Shown here in pieces: positions 8,801-16,059 of a stretch of 49,673 bases of DNA (positions are counted from its first letter, which is position 1; every line of letters begins with the position of its first letter). Source of the DNA: an uncultured Gemmiger sp. (GTDB lineage Bacteria > Bacillota > Clostridia > Oscillospirales > Ruminococcaceae). The notes beneath the pieces are model-generated. The model ran no database searches. It worked only from the letters and a program-made list of their open reading frames with translations, and had not been told where the DNA came from. Both the position numbers and the translations under genes were made by a program. Location: the NCBI GenBank assembly GCA_944386495.1, contig CALXBE010000018.1:1-49673 (forward strand), written 5' to 3'.

Positions 8801-9348
8801 CCGGCCAGAGCGGCCAGATGATGTCGGTGGGCTACGATATGTATGTAAAGATGCTGGGCCAGGCCATTGCCGCGGCCAAGGGGGAAACCCCGCCCCCCGA
8901 CAAGAGCCAGTGTCTGGTGGACATTACGGTGGATGCCTACATCCCGGAAAATTACATCCAGGACCCCGCCCACCGCATCGAGATGTACAAGAAAATCGCC
9001 GCCATCCAGGACCGTGGGGATGCCACCGATGTGATGGATGAACTCATTGACCGGTGGGGAGAGCCCCCGGCCAGCGTGTCCGGGCTGGTGGATGTAAGTC
9101 TCATCCGGGTCACCGCCGCCCGGGTAGGGGTGGACGAGATTGCCCAGAAGGGGCCCAACCTCCTTCTCTACTCCCAGTTCCTCACCCCCGCCCGCATCAA
9201 GGACCTGGCCACCCAGCTGCCCGGACGAATCACCCTGGGCGCGGTGGGCCGGACTTATCTGTCCATCCGGGTCCAGCCCGGGGAAAAGCCCACCGACCTG
9301 CTCCGGATGACCCTGGACCTTCTCCCTGCCCTGCCCCAGAACCCTTGA
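5896..9348 (+). CDS. mfd: Transcription-repair coupling factor
   Basis: Mfd, 1150 residues, a DNA translocase that pushes stalled RNA polymerase off lesions and recruits UvrA. The N-terminal UvrB-like region runs to about residue 350. The CarD-like RNA-polymerase interaction domain lies near 490-560 (GDYVVHQNHGIGVYAGI). Walker A (GDVGVGKT, about 636-643), the DEEQRFG box (about 737) and TLSATPIPRTL of the translocase follow, then IRGRVGRSNRKAYAY. The C-terminal TRCF domain is complete. Length matches the family. The start at 5896 has GAAGG just upstream. It is co-directional with pth and the following lipoprotein gene. Confidence 0.98.
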   Translation: MTGTIFQTTSEYNRIKESLATPGPAALFGLPPAGRAALLATLAQDTGRPLCVVTAGEGEASRFAADLSALGVETALFPGRDYLLRPIEGANRESEYRRLAVLGDLVGGRARAVCLSAEALLQYTVPKEEFCKNTLTLEPGQTIEQKALTQALADAGYHRRSQVEGPGQFSVRGGLVDIYAPEMKQPVRVEFWGDEIDSINTFDLLTQRREDWQEKVYLSCAREVLFGDAAETAAALRSAIAAARGQKRKALEKAMEQDLAQLDSGLVPEALDKYLGIRYKTPATLLDYLENPILVLEEPSAIRDAMKAAEFRRGQELEGLFEEGVLCPGLDLLYPPDSLLTMAAHKLASLCTENFTRSMPDFKLKELFNLPGHALPPWNGEVTGLVEDLKPLLDQGYGITILAGTQKAAAALAGDLRGRLLKPILSETDSPAPGLVQVLPGHMGGGCQFPFAHYALFTGRSQGESGKKKKVRKNKNALNSLTDIVPGDYVVHQNHGIGVYAGITRMEVQGVKKDYLKICYDKGDNLYVPVTQLDLLSRYTAPGDNENVKLSRLGGDSWAKTRKKVRAATVELAQELIQLYARRRQAKGYAFPEDDTWQRDFETRFPYDETEDQLRAVAEIKGNMEKEWPMDRLLCGDVGVGKTEVALRAAFKCIMGGKQCVLLAPTTLLAWQHYNTILSRMESFPIKVGLLNRFRTQKQQQETLRGLRTGVVDMVVGTHRILSQDVQFKDLGLVIIDEEQRFGVKQKEKLKESFIGVDILTLSATPIPRTLNMAMSGLRDMSTIEEPPFERLPIETYVLEYDSVLVTQAIRKELARGGQVYYLHNRVDTIENCAARLAKMVPEARIAIAHGKMTEEQIGAAWKQLLDGEIDLLVCTTIIETGVDVRNCNTLIIEDADRMGLSQLYQIRGRVGRSNRKAYAYFTFKRDKALTDIAAKRLSAIREFTSFGSGFRIAMRDLQIRGAGSLLGTGQSGQMMSVGYDMYVKMLGQAIAAAKGETPPPDKSQCLVDITVDAYIPENYIQDPAHRIEMYKKIAAIQDRGDATDVMDELIDRWGEPPASVSGLVDVSLIRVTAARVGVDEIAQKGPNLLLYSQFLTPARIKDLATQLPGRITLGAVGRTYLSIRVQPGEKPTDLLRMTLDLLPALPQNP

Positions 9349-9406
9349 TTTTTTCCCGCCGGGCAGGTATGATACCTTTATATTTTCCTTGAAAGGAGCT
9401 TTTTTC

Positions 9407-10498
9407 ATGAAGCGTTTGATGGCCCTTCTTCTGGCCCTGGTCTTTATCCTGACCCTGGCCGGATGTGCCAATACCCCGGTCCCCGAAACCGTGGGAAGCC
9501 TGGGAAGTGTGGAAATTCCCGGCAGCCTTTACCGGCTGGTCCAGTACAACAACTATTCCGGGGCAGCCAGCCTGACCCCCTACGACCAGTCCCAGCTGGT
9601 CCAGGTGCTGAAAGCCACCGTCACCGACCCGGTCTCGGGGGAGGAAGTTCCGGTGCTCCAGTACATTGAGGACCACAGCCTGGAACAGCTTTACTACTAC
9701 GCCGGGGTACTCTCCTGGTTCGATGAACTGGGCCTTTCCCTGGACCAGGAGACCCTGAATACCATCAACACTACCGTTGACCAAATCTGGAACTACAACG
9801 GCTCCCACTATGAGAAAAACGGCATTGACCGGGACACCCTGGCCCTTTACATGGAGCAGGGGTACAAGGCCCAGGCCCTTCTGGAAGGGGTGTACGGCCC
9901 TGAGGGAATCACCCCTGTGACCCAGGAGGAATACCTGGATTACATGGAGAACCAGTGCTACGCCGGGGAAGTGCTTTACCTTCCTATCTCCTCCATGGAC
10001 GGCAGTGTCACCGCCGACCAGGAGACCATGGAAGAAATTGCTCAGTGGGCCGAGACTGCCGCCGGGGCCATCAACGGACCGGAGGCCTTTACCGTGGACC
10101 AGGCCGCCCTGGAATACATTCCGGTGGTGATGGAACTGCTGGGCCAGGAGCTGCCCTCCGAGGAGGACATTCTCTCCGGGTACACCGGGCAGGGGCTTTT
10201 CCTCCCCGAGGACCTGGCTTACTATGAGGAAGAAGACGGCACCAACCCGGTGCTGGATGTGATCAAAAATCTGGAAGTGGGCCAGGCCGGGGTCATCTTT
10301 ACCGGCACTGCCTACCAGGTTTTCCTCCGCCAGGACCCGGTGGAGAGCTGTCCCCTGGAACAGTGGCAGGACCGGCTGCTGGAAGGGATGAAGGTGACTG
10401 CCATCCAGGACCAGTTTGTGGAAAGGGGCAAGAGCCTGGAAAATCATCTGGACCAGGAAGCCCTGGACCAGATCAGCCCCGGAACCATCCAGTTCTGA
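9407..10498 (+). CDS. PrsA/SurA-like extracellular lipoprotein
   Basis: A 363-residue lipoprotein. A signal peptide with lipobox LTLAGC places the lipid-bearing Cys at residue 20. The remainder has the layout of PrsA/SurA-type foldases: a helical N-terminal chaperone part (about 60-190, with VTQEEYLDYMENQC) and a C-terminal section resembling a degenerate parvulin domain (VGQAGVIFTGTAYQVFLRQDP near 290-310). Clear parvulin active-site residues are not evident, so isomerase activity is uncertain and a chaperone role is equally possible. It sits 58 bases after mfd, where Clostridia often carry a peptidyl-prolyl isomerase lipoprotein. The start at 9407 has AAAGGAG eight bases ahead; a strong terminator follows. 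Confidence 0.7.
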   Translation: MKRLMALLLALVFILTLAGCANTPVPETVGSLGSVEIPGSLYRLVQYNNYSGAASLTPYDQSQLVQVLKATVTDPVSGEEVPVLQYIEDHSLEQLYYYAGVLSWFDELGLSLDQETLNTINTTVDQIWNYNGSHYEKNGIDRDTLALYMEQGYKAQALLEGVYGPEGITPVTQEEYLDYMENQCYAGEVLYLPISSMDGSVTADQETMEEIAQWAETAAGAINGPEAFTVDQAALEYIPVVMELLGQELPSEEDILSGYTGQGLFLPEDLAYYEEEDGTNPVLDVIKNLEVGQAGVIFTGTAYQVFLRQDPVESCPLEQWQDRLLEGMKVTAIQDQFVERGKSLENHLDQEALDQISPGTIQF

Positions 10499-10517
10499 TG
10501 TGCTTTTAGACAATATT

Positions 10518-10560
10518 AAAAAGGCCCCTCTCCCTGGCCTGGGAGAGGGGGCCTTTTGTT
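10518..10560. terminator. Bidirectional terminator between lipoprotein gene and cysE
   Basis: Stem AAAAGGCCCCTCTCCC with GGGAGAGGGGGCCTTTT (one bulged G) and a six-base loop. T-runs lie on both strands. It serves the convergent lipoprotein gene and cysE, whose stop codon overlaps its right edge. Confidence 0.85.
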
Positions 10561-11233
10561 ATTTCTTCTCTTTTTCTTCTTCCTCCGGGGGAAGGGTGGG
10601 AGGCACTGTCCCTTGAGCGGCGGCTTCCATCCGGCTCATCCTGGCTTCCAGAGCTGCCAGCCGGGCATCCACCAGGTCGGGAATGTCCTGCTGGTCCAGG
10701 TCGTCGGCAGGGATGATATGCCGGTCATTGATCCGGACGATTTCCGCCGGGTTGCCCACAGCGGTGCAGTTGGCGGGCAGGTTGTGAAGGACGATGCTTC
10801 CGGCGCCGATCCGGGCGTTATCCCCGATCCGGACCGGGCCCAGCACCTTGGCCCCTGCGCCGATGAGAACATTGTTTCCCAAAGTGGGGTGCCGCTTGCC
10901 CACATCCTTGCCGGTACCTCCCAGGGTCACCTGATGGTAGATGGTGCAGTTATCCCCGATTTCGGTGGTCTCACCAAAGACGATTCCCATGCCGTGGTCA
11001 ATGAACAGGCATTTCCCGATTTTGGCCCCGGGATGGATCTCGATTCCGGTCAGGTGGCGGGCCAGCTGGCTGATGAACCGGGCCAGGAAAAAGCATTTAT
11101 GCTGATACAGCCAGTGGGCAGGCCGGTGAAGCACCAGGGCATGCCACCCCGGATAGAGAAGCATGACCTCCAGCACACTCCGGGCCGCAGGGTCCTTCTT
11201 CTGGATATTTTTAGCGTCCGCATACAGTCCCAA
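10559..11233 (-). CDS. cysE: Serine O-acetyltransferase
   Basis: CysE/EpsC type, 224 residues, transfers acetyl from acetyl-CoA to L-serine for cysteine synthesis. The N-terminal helical segment ([18 protein letters not shown]) is followed by the hexapeptide beta-helix with [19 protein letters not shown] and [10 protein letters not shown]. The C-terminal tail is rich in Glu/Lys. The chosen start is TTG at 11233, where AGAGGT is well spaced and family similarity begins. The frame is open 43 codons further upstream, but that part overlaps the promoter and lacks similarity. It is transcribed alone from the divergent region shared with pyrC. Confidence 0.9.
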   Translation of the reverse strand: MGLYADAKNIQKKDPAARSVLEVMLLYPGWHALVLHRPAHWLYQHKCFFLARFISQLARHLTGIEIHPGAKIGKCLFIDHGMGIVFGETTEIGDNCTIYHQVTLGGTGKDVGKRHPTLGNNVLIGAGAKVLGPVRIGDNARIGAGSIVLHNLPANCTAVGNPAEIVRINDRHIIPADDLDQQDIPDLVDARLAALEARMSRMEAAAQGTVPPTLPPEEEEKEKK

Positions 11234-11290
11234 AACAGATACCTCTCTTGCACTCTTTCCCACTCGACATTTTCCACAAAAACTGGCTTT

Positions 11291-11319
11291 AGTATACACC
11301 AAAAGTTTCCGTTTGTAAA
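11291..11319 (-). promoter_or_regulatory. cysE promoter
   Basis: On the minus strand TTTACA (11314-11319), 17 bases, TATACT (11291-11296). Both boxes match consensus at five of six positions. It is about 58 bases ahead of the TTG start and supports that start choice. Confidence 0.7.
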
Positions 11320-11332
11320 ATCCCTTTTTACA

Positions 11333-11362
11333 TTGACAGGAGGGTGTTATATATGATACCAT
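11333..11362 (+). promoter_or_regulatory. pyrC operon promoter
   Basis: A perfect TTGACA (11333-11338), 18 bases, and TACCAT (11357-11362) with a TG one base upstream. It would start transcription near 11369 and give a leader of about 150 bases. Confidence 0.6.
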
Positions 11363-11377
11363 ATCGAAAAGAATGTG

Positions 11378-11503
11378 CCAGAGAGGAGGCCCCCTTTATG
11401 CGTTGTTCCCATACTTCCGTACAGCTGATGGCAGGGGCGCCTTTTTGGGAGGCCCTTTTGTTTGTTTTTTGACTTTTCCTTTTTCGGAAAAGTCCTTTTT
11501 TTT
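11378..11503 (+). promoter_or_regulatory. pyr attenuator leader with tandem terminators
   Basis: The pyrC leader contains CCAGAGAGG (11378-11386), which matches the loop of PyrR-binding RNAs. AGGAGG at 11384-11389 serves the leader frame at 11398. A first imperfect terminator (GGGC at 11435-11438 with GCCC at 11452-11455) is followed by TTTTGTTTGTTTTTT. A perfect terminator comes next (GACTTTTCC at 11471-11479 with GGAAAAGTC at 11486-11494), followed by eight T. CCCC at 11391-11394 could alternatively pair with GGGG at 11434-11437, giving an antiterminator. Transcription attenuation of the pyrimidine operon is strongly suggested; whether PyrR or translation of the leader is the sensor is open. 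Confidence 0.7.
11398..11472 (+). CDS. Candidate pyr leader peptide (24 residues)
   Basis: A 24-codon frame starts at ATG 11398, with AGGAGG eight bases upstream, a better ribosome site than many genes here. It reads MRCSHTSVQL at the start and ALLFVF at the end. Its stop codon (11470-11472) overlaps the first bases of the strong terminator stem, and its last codons are translated from a U-rich stretch. This is the arrangement of the enterobacterial pyrBI leader, in which a ribosome close behind RNA polymerase blocks terminator folding when UTP is low. Translation has not been shown; the peptide itself probably has no function. Confidence 0.45.
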   Translation: MRCSHTSVQLMAGAPFWEALLFVF

Positions 11504-11520
11504 GCCTGGAGGTACCAACC

Positions 11521-12705
11521 ATGATTCTGAAAAATACCATGTCTGCCCAGGGTGTCCGGCAGGACATCTGGATGAAGGACGGCAAGATCTTCGCCCTGGG
11601 GCAGGACCTGTCCGCCCCCGGGGAGGAAGTGCGGGACTGCACCGGCCTGGTGGCGCTCCCCGCCTTCATTGACACCCACTGTCACTGGCGGACCCCCGGC
11701 TTTGAGTACAAGGAGGACATTGCCACCGGCAGCGCCGCTGCGGCCGCCGGCGGATACACCTTTGTCAACCTGATGCCCAACACAAAACCTGTCTGCAGTT
11801 CTGCCGCCATTGCCCATGAGGTAATGGAGAAAGCCCGCCAGCTGGGCATCTGCGACTGCAACCAGACCGTGAGCATTACCAAGGACTTTGACGGAAAGAC
11901 CCTGGACCATCTGAAAACCCTGCCCGAGGATATCCGGTTCATCACCGAGGACGGGAAAGGGGTGGCCTCCAACGATGTGATGGCCAAGGCCTTTGCCCTG
12001 GCCGCCCAGAAGGGTCTGTGCATTATGAGCCACGCCGAGGAGATGGAGATCAGCCCCTGGGATTACCGGTTGGCGGAAAACCTGGAGACGGTGCGGAACC
12101 TCCACCTCTGCGAGTACTACGGCACCCGGCTCCACTTCTGCCATGTTTCCACCAAGGAGGCCATTCAGGCCATTGCCGCTTCCAAGTACAAGGGCGCCCC
12201 TGTGACCTGCGAGGTCACCCCCCATCACCTCTGGTTCACCCAGGACACCTGCCAGTACAAGGTCAACCCGCCCATCCGGGAGGAGGCTGATGTGAACGCC
12301 CTGGTCCAGGCCATTATGGGAGGAATGGTGGATGCCATTGCCACCGACCACGCCCCCCACACCCCCGAGGAGAAAGAGAAGGGCGCTGCCGGGATGGTAG
12401 GGCTGGAAACCGCTTTCAGCGTCTGCTTCACCAAGCTCTGTGTCCAGAACCGGCTGCCTCTGGCCGCCCTCAGCGAACTGATGAGCGCATCCCCTGCCGC
12501 CCTTCTGGGCCTGACCACCAAGGGACAGATTGCTCCCGGCTACGATGCGGACATCGTCCTGGTGGACACCGAGGCGGACTGGGTGGTGGATTCTGCCAAG
12601 CTCCACAGCAAAAGCAAAAACTGCCCCTTTGAGGGACAGACTCTCTCCGGACGGGTGGTCGCCACCTACAAGGCCGGAGTCAAAACCTACGAACTGGAAC
12701 AATAA
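11521..12705 (+). CDS. pyrC: Dihydroorotase
   Basis: Dihydroorotase, 394 residues, cyclises N-carbamoyl-aspartate to dihydroorotate, the third step of pyrimidine synthesis. Amidohydrolase metal ligands are visible: HCH at 53-55 in DTHCHWRTPG, then CIMSHAEE, LHFCHVST and ATDHAPH. The first motif differs slightly from the common DxHxHxR but keeps both histidines. The ATG has GGAGGT six bases upstream. It is the first structural gene of pyrC-pyrF-pyrK-pyrD and lies just behind the attenuator, so its expression should follow pyrimidine supply. Confidence 0.93.
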   Translation: MILKNTMSAQGVRQDIWMKDGKIFALGQDLSAPGEEVRDCTGLVALPAFIDTHCHWRTPGFEYKEDIATGSAAAAAGGYTFVNLMPNTKPVCSSAAIAHEVMEKARQLGICDCNQTVSITKDFDGKTLDHLKTLPEDIRFITEDGKGVASNDVMAKAFALAAQKGLCIMSHAEEMEISPWDYRLAENLETVRNLHLCEYYGTRLHFCHVSTKEAIQAIAASKYKGAPVTCEVTPHHLWFTQDTCQYKVNPPIREEADVNALVQAIMGGMVDAIATDHAPHTPEEKEKGAAGMVGLETAFSVCFTKLCVQNRLPLAALSELMSASPAALLGLTTKGQIAPGYDADIVLVDTEADWVVDSAKLHSKSKNCPFEGQTLSGRVVATYKAGVKTYELEQ

Positions 12706-12720
12706 AGGGAGGAACCTGCT

Positions 12721-13590
12721 ATGATGACCAATATGGATAAACTGTACCACGCCGTTGCCGAGAGAGGCCCCGTCTGCGTAGGCCTGGACACCGATGTAAG
12801 CTACATCCCCGCCGAGATGTACGACTCTGCCAAGACCCCCGGGGAGAACCTGGTGGCCTACAACCGGCAGATCATTGAGGCCACCAAGGCTGTGGCCGGC
12901 TGCTTCAAGGTACAGATCGCCTACTATGAGGCCCTGGGTCTGGACGGCCTGAAGGCCTACGCCGACACCCTGGCTCTGGTCCGGGCCACCGGCGTGCCTG
13001 TGATTGCCGACATCAAGCGGGGGGACATTGCCAAGACCGCCGAGATGTATGCCAAGGCTCACTTTACCGGGGAGCTGGAAGCTGACATTGTGACCCTGGC
13101 CCCCTACATGGGTCTGGATTCCATCAGCCCCTACCTGCCCTATGTGGAGGAGAAGGGCAAGGGCCTGTTTGTGCTGGTCCGCACCTCCAACCCCGGCGCC
13201 AAGGACTTTGAGTATGAGAAGCTGGCCGACGGCCGTCATGTATACGACATGGTGGGGGACAAGCTGAACGCCCTGGGCAAGAAGTACCTGGGCGAAAGCG
13301 GCTACTCCAGCGTAGGTCTGGTCATTGGGGGCACCCACATTGAGGAGGCCTCTGAGATTCGTGCCAAGTACCAGGACAGCTTCTTCCTGATTCCCGGTTA
13401 CGGCGCCCAGGGCGGCACCGCCAAGGACATTGCCCAGTATCTGACCCGCGGAAACGGCGGCGTCGTCAACAGCAGCCGTGGAATCCTGCTGGCTTACAAG
13501 AAGCAGTCCGGCACCACCCCCGCCGAGGCCGCCTACAACGAGTGCGTCACCATGAAGGAGGCCATCGCTCATGAGTGCAGTCTGCTGTGA
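12721..13590 (+). CDS. pyrF: Orotidine-5'-phosphate decarboxylase
   Basis: OMP decarboxylase, 289 residues, of the longer type found in Clostridia; it converts OMP to UMP. The charged active-site array appears as ADIKRGDIAKTAEMY, and the barrel closes with FLIPGYGAQGG and NSSRGIL. GGAGG precedes tandem ATG codons at 12721 and 12724; either could be the start. The last 20 bases overlap the beginning of pyrK, implying translational coupling. Confidence 0.95.
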   Translation: MMTNMDKLYHAVAERGPVCVGLDTDVSYIPAEMYDSAKTPGENLVAYNRQIIEATKAVAGCFKVQIAYYEALGLDGLKAYADTLALVRATGVPVIADIKRGDIAKTAEMYAKAHFTGELEADIVTLAPYMGLDSISPYLPYVEEKGKGLFVLVRTSNPGAKDFEYEKLADGRHVYDMVGDKLNALGKKYLGESGYSSVGLVIGGTHIEEASEIRAKYQDSFFLIPGYGAQGGTAKDIAQYLTRGNGGVVNSSRGILLAYKKQSGTTPAEAAYNECVTMKEAIAHECSLL

Positions 13591-14326
13591 GTGCCGGGTC
13601 CTGAGCCAGGAAGTTCTGGCCCAGGATATCCGCCTTCTGGCGGTGGAATGGACCGACACCGCCCATCTGCCCCATGCCGGGCAGTTTTACATGCTCCGGT
13701 CCTGGGGGGCTGACGAGGCTCCCTTCCTGAGCCGTCCCATCAGCGTTCACGCCTACGAGAACGGACGGCTGGAGTTCCTGTATCAGGTCAAGGGCCAGGG
13801 CACCGAAAAGCTGGCCCGCCTGACCGCCGGGGACACCCTGAAATTGACCGGCCCTGCAGGCAACGGCTTTGATGTGGCCGCCTGTGCGGGAAAGAAAATC
13901 GCCGTAGTGGGCGGCGGCATCGGGACCGCTCCCCTTTACCAGCTCTGCCGGGAACTGGCAAAGGCCGGAAACAAGGCAGATTTCTTTGCCGGGTACCGGG
14001 ACCTGCCCTATGCCCTGGAGCCCTTTGAGGCTGTCTGCGGCAAGGTGGCTTTCTCCACCGACAGCGGCAAGGCCGGGCATCACGGGTTTGTCACCGACCT
14101 GTTTGAAGCCGGGGACTATGATTTGATTCTGACCTGCGGCCCTGAAATCATGATGAAGAATGTGGCCAAAAAGGCTGCCGCCGCCGGGGTGGAATGCCTG
14201 GTAAGCCTGGAAAAGAAGATGGCCTGCGGCATCGGCGCCTGTCTGGGCTGCACCTGCCACACCAAGGAGGGGCCCAAGTCTGTCTGCAAGAACGGGCCTG
14301 TCTTTAACGCAAAGGAGGTGTTCTGA
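13571..14326 (+). CDS. pyrK: Dihydroorotate dehydrogenase B, electron transfer subunit
   Basis: PyrK, 251 residues, is the FAD and [2Fe-2S] subunit that passes electrons from dihydroorotate oxidation by PyrD to NAD+. The FAD-binding motif FLSRPISVH, the nucleotide-binding GGGIGTAPLY and the cluster motif CGIGACLGCTC with a further Cys after about eleven residues are all present. It overlaps pyrF by 20 bases and its TGA overlaps the pyrD ATG by one base, a tight operon arrangement. Confidence 0.96.
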   Translation: MSAVCCECRVLSQEVLAQDIRLLAVEWTDTAHLPHAGQFYMLRSWGADEAPFLSRPISVHAYENGRLEFLYQVKGQGTEKLARLTAGDTLKLTGPAGNGFDVAACAGKKIAVVGGGIGTAPLYQLCRELAKAGNKADFFAGYRDLPYALEPFEAVCGKVAFSTDSGKAGHHGFVTDLFEAGDYDLILTCGPEIMMKNVAKKAAAAGVECLVSLEKKMACGIGACLGCTCHTKEGPKSVCKNGPVFNAKEVF

Positions 14327-15234
14327 TGGCGGATATGCGGGTAAACCTGCTGGGCCACACTCTCAACGGCCCGGTGATTGCCGCCAGCGGCACCTTCGGC
14401 TTCGGCCCTGAATACGCCGACATCTGCGACCTGCGGGTGCTGGGCGGCGTATCCGGCAAGGGTCTGACCCTGAACGGTCAGGCCGGCAACCTGGGAGAGC
14501 GGCTCTACGAGACCCCCTCCGGAATCATGAACTCCATCGGCCTCCAAAACCCCGGTGTCCGCCACTTCATTGAGGTGGAGCTGCCCCAGATGAAGAAGAT
14601 GGGGACCCTGGCCATTGCCAACCTGGGGGGCGCCGCCATCGAGGATTACATGGAAGGGGCCGACCTGCTCAGCGAAAGCGATGTAGATATGATCGAGCTG
14701 AACATCAGCTGCCCCAATGTAAAGCACGGAGGCGCCGCCTTGGGAATCAAGGCCGAGACTGCCGGGGAGGCCACCGCCCAGGTGCGCTCCCACTGCAAAA
14801 AGCCCCTTATCGTCAAGCTGAGCCCCCAGGCCGAAAACCTGGAAGCAGTCTGCAAGGCGGTGGAAGCCGCCGGAGCAGATGCCATCAGCCTGACCAACAC
14901 CTTCTCCGCCTGCGCCATTGATTTGGAGAAGCGGAAACCCGTCTTCAACAACATTTTCGCCGGCCTGTCCGGTCCCGCCATCCGGCCCATCGCTCTGCGG
15001 ATGGTCTGGCAGGCTGTGGGGGCTGTCTCCATCCCGGTCATCGGAATGGGCGGCATCGCCACCGGCCGGGATGCCCTGGAATTCATTATGGCAGGCGCTG
15101 CCTGCGTTCAGGTGGGCGCTGCCAGCTTTGCAGACCCCGCCGCCTGCGTCCGTATCACCCGGGAAATGGAAGCCTGGATGGACAAAAACGGGGTAAAGAA
15201 CCTGGACGAGATCCGGGGCTGTGCCCGGGGATGA
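14326..15234 (+). CDS. pyrD: Dihydroorotate dehydrogenase B, catalytic subunit
   Basis: PyrD class 1B, 302 residues, FMN enzyme oxidising dihydroorotate to orotate in complex with PyrK. GPVIAASGTFGFG near the start and ELNISCPNVKHGG with the catalytic Cys typical of class 1 enzymes support this. GMGGIATGRDALEFIMAGA is the phosphate/FMN site. The ATG shares a base with the pyrK stop. It is the last gene of the first pyr transcript; a hairpin and a separate promoter follow before pyrE. Confidence 0.96.
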   Translation: MADMRVNLLGHTLNGPVIAASGTFGFGPEYADICDLRVLGGVSGKGLTLNGQAGNLGERLYETPSGIMNSIGLQNPGVRHFIEVELPQMKKMGTLAIANLGGAAIEDYMEGADLLSESDVDMIELNISCPNVKHGGAALGIKAETAGEATAQVRSHCKKPLIVKLSPQAENLEAVCKAVEAAGADAISLTNTFSACAIDLEKRKPVFNNIFAGLSGPAIRPIALRMVWQAVGAVSIPVIGMGGIATGRDALEFIMAGAACVQVGAASFADPAACVRITREMEAWMDKNGVKNLDEIRGCARG

Positions 15235-15261
15235 ATATTTATTCATTCCATTTGCAAGAAA

Positions 15262-15282
15262 CTGCCGGATTTAATCCGGCAG
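15262..15282 (+). terminator. Hairpin after pyrD
   Basis: Ten-base arms CTGCCGGATT and AATCCGGCAG around one base. No T-run follows, so it is at best a weak or factor-dependent terminator, or an mRNA 3' stabiliser. Confidence 0.45.
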
Positions 15283-15352
15283 CAAGTCCTGTTTAACGGC
15301 CAATATTTATGCAGTTTATTTATTTTAATCTGCATATTATTCAAATCGATTC

Positions 15353-15381
15353 TTGAAATCATCTGTGAAATAGAGTATACT
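15353..15381 (+). promoter_or_regulatory. pyrE-carA-carB promoter
   Basis: TTGAAA (15353-15358), exactly 17 bases, TATACT (15376-15381), 33 bases ahead of the pyrE start. An inverted repeat TATGCAG/CTGCATA (15308-15314 and 15330-15336) lies just upstream of the -35 box and could be an operator. The leader is too short for an attenuator. Confidence 0.7.
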
Positions 15382-15414
15382 GTATTTTTGAAGAGACATG
15401 AGGGAGGAAGTACC

Positions 15415-16014
15415 ATGCGTGATGCTCGTGAAATTTTGAAGGAATGTGAAGCTTTTCTGGAGGGACATTTCCTGCTGTCCAGCGGACGGCATTCCAGCGC
15501 CTACTGCCAGATGGCTTTTCTGCAGCAGTACCCCGATAAGTGCGCTCAGGTCATGGAGCAGGTGGCCCAGAAGCTGAAGGACCAGAACATTGAGGTGGAT
15601 GTTATTGTGGGACCTGCCATGGGCGGCATTGTTTACGCCTACGAGCTGGGCCGTCAGCTGGGCAAGCGGGCCATCTTCACCGAACGGGTGGACAATGTGA
15701 TGAGCCTGAAGCGGTTCGCCATCCATCCCGGCGAGCGGTGCATCATTGCCGAGGATGTGGTGACCACCGGTATTTCCAGCCTGGAGACCAAGCGGGTCAT
15801 TGAGGAAGCCGGCGGTATCTGCCTGGGTATCACCTGCGTGGTGGACCGGACCAAGGCCGACGCTCCCAGCCCCATTCCCATCCTGGCCAGCGCCCTCAAG
15901 CTGGACCTGCCCAACTATCTCCCTGAGGAGTGCCCCATCTGCGCCGAGGGCAAGCTGCCCCTGGTCCACCTGGGAAGCCGGAAGATGAACCAGCAGGCCA
16001 AGCAGACCCTGTAA
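15415..16014 (+). CDS. pyrE: Orotate phosphoribosyltransferase
   Basis: PyrE, 199 residues, joins orotate to PRPP giving OMP. The PRPP-binding signature CIIAEDVVTTGIS and VDVIVGPAMGGI are clear. The frame is open nine codons further, but ATG at 15415 follows GGGAGGAA at good spacing and fits the family start. The C-terminal part contains a CPICAEG motif of unknown meaning. It is the first gene of the second pyrimidine transcript, followed by carA after 45 bases. Confidence 0.95.
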   Translation: MRDAREILKECEAFLEGHFLLSSGRHSSAYCQMAFLQQYPDKCAQVMEQVAQKLKDQNIEVDVIVGPAMGGIVYAYELGRQLGKRAIFTERVDNVMSLKRFAIHPGERCIIAEDVVTTGISSLETKRVIEEAGGICLGITCVVDRTKADAPSPIPILASALKLDLPNYLPEECPICAEGKLPLVHLGSRKMNQQAKQTL

Positions 16015-16059
16015 TGGCCCCCTCCCCTTTTCAACACTAATGCCAGCGAGGTTTACAAG

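Noticed and set aside
11378-11395. A confident PyrR-binding loop
   Set aside because: The CCAGAGAGG match is exact, but the flanking bases do not form the usual PyrR stem and the match overlaps a ribosome site. It is kept as an alternative only.
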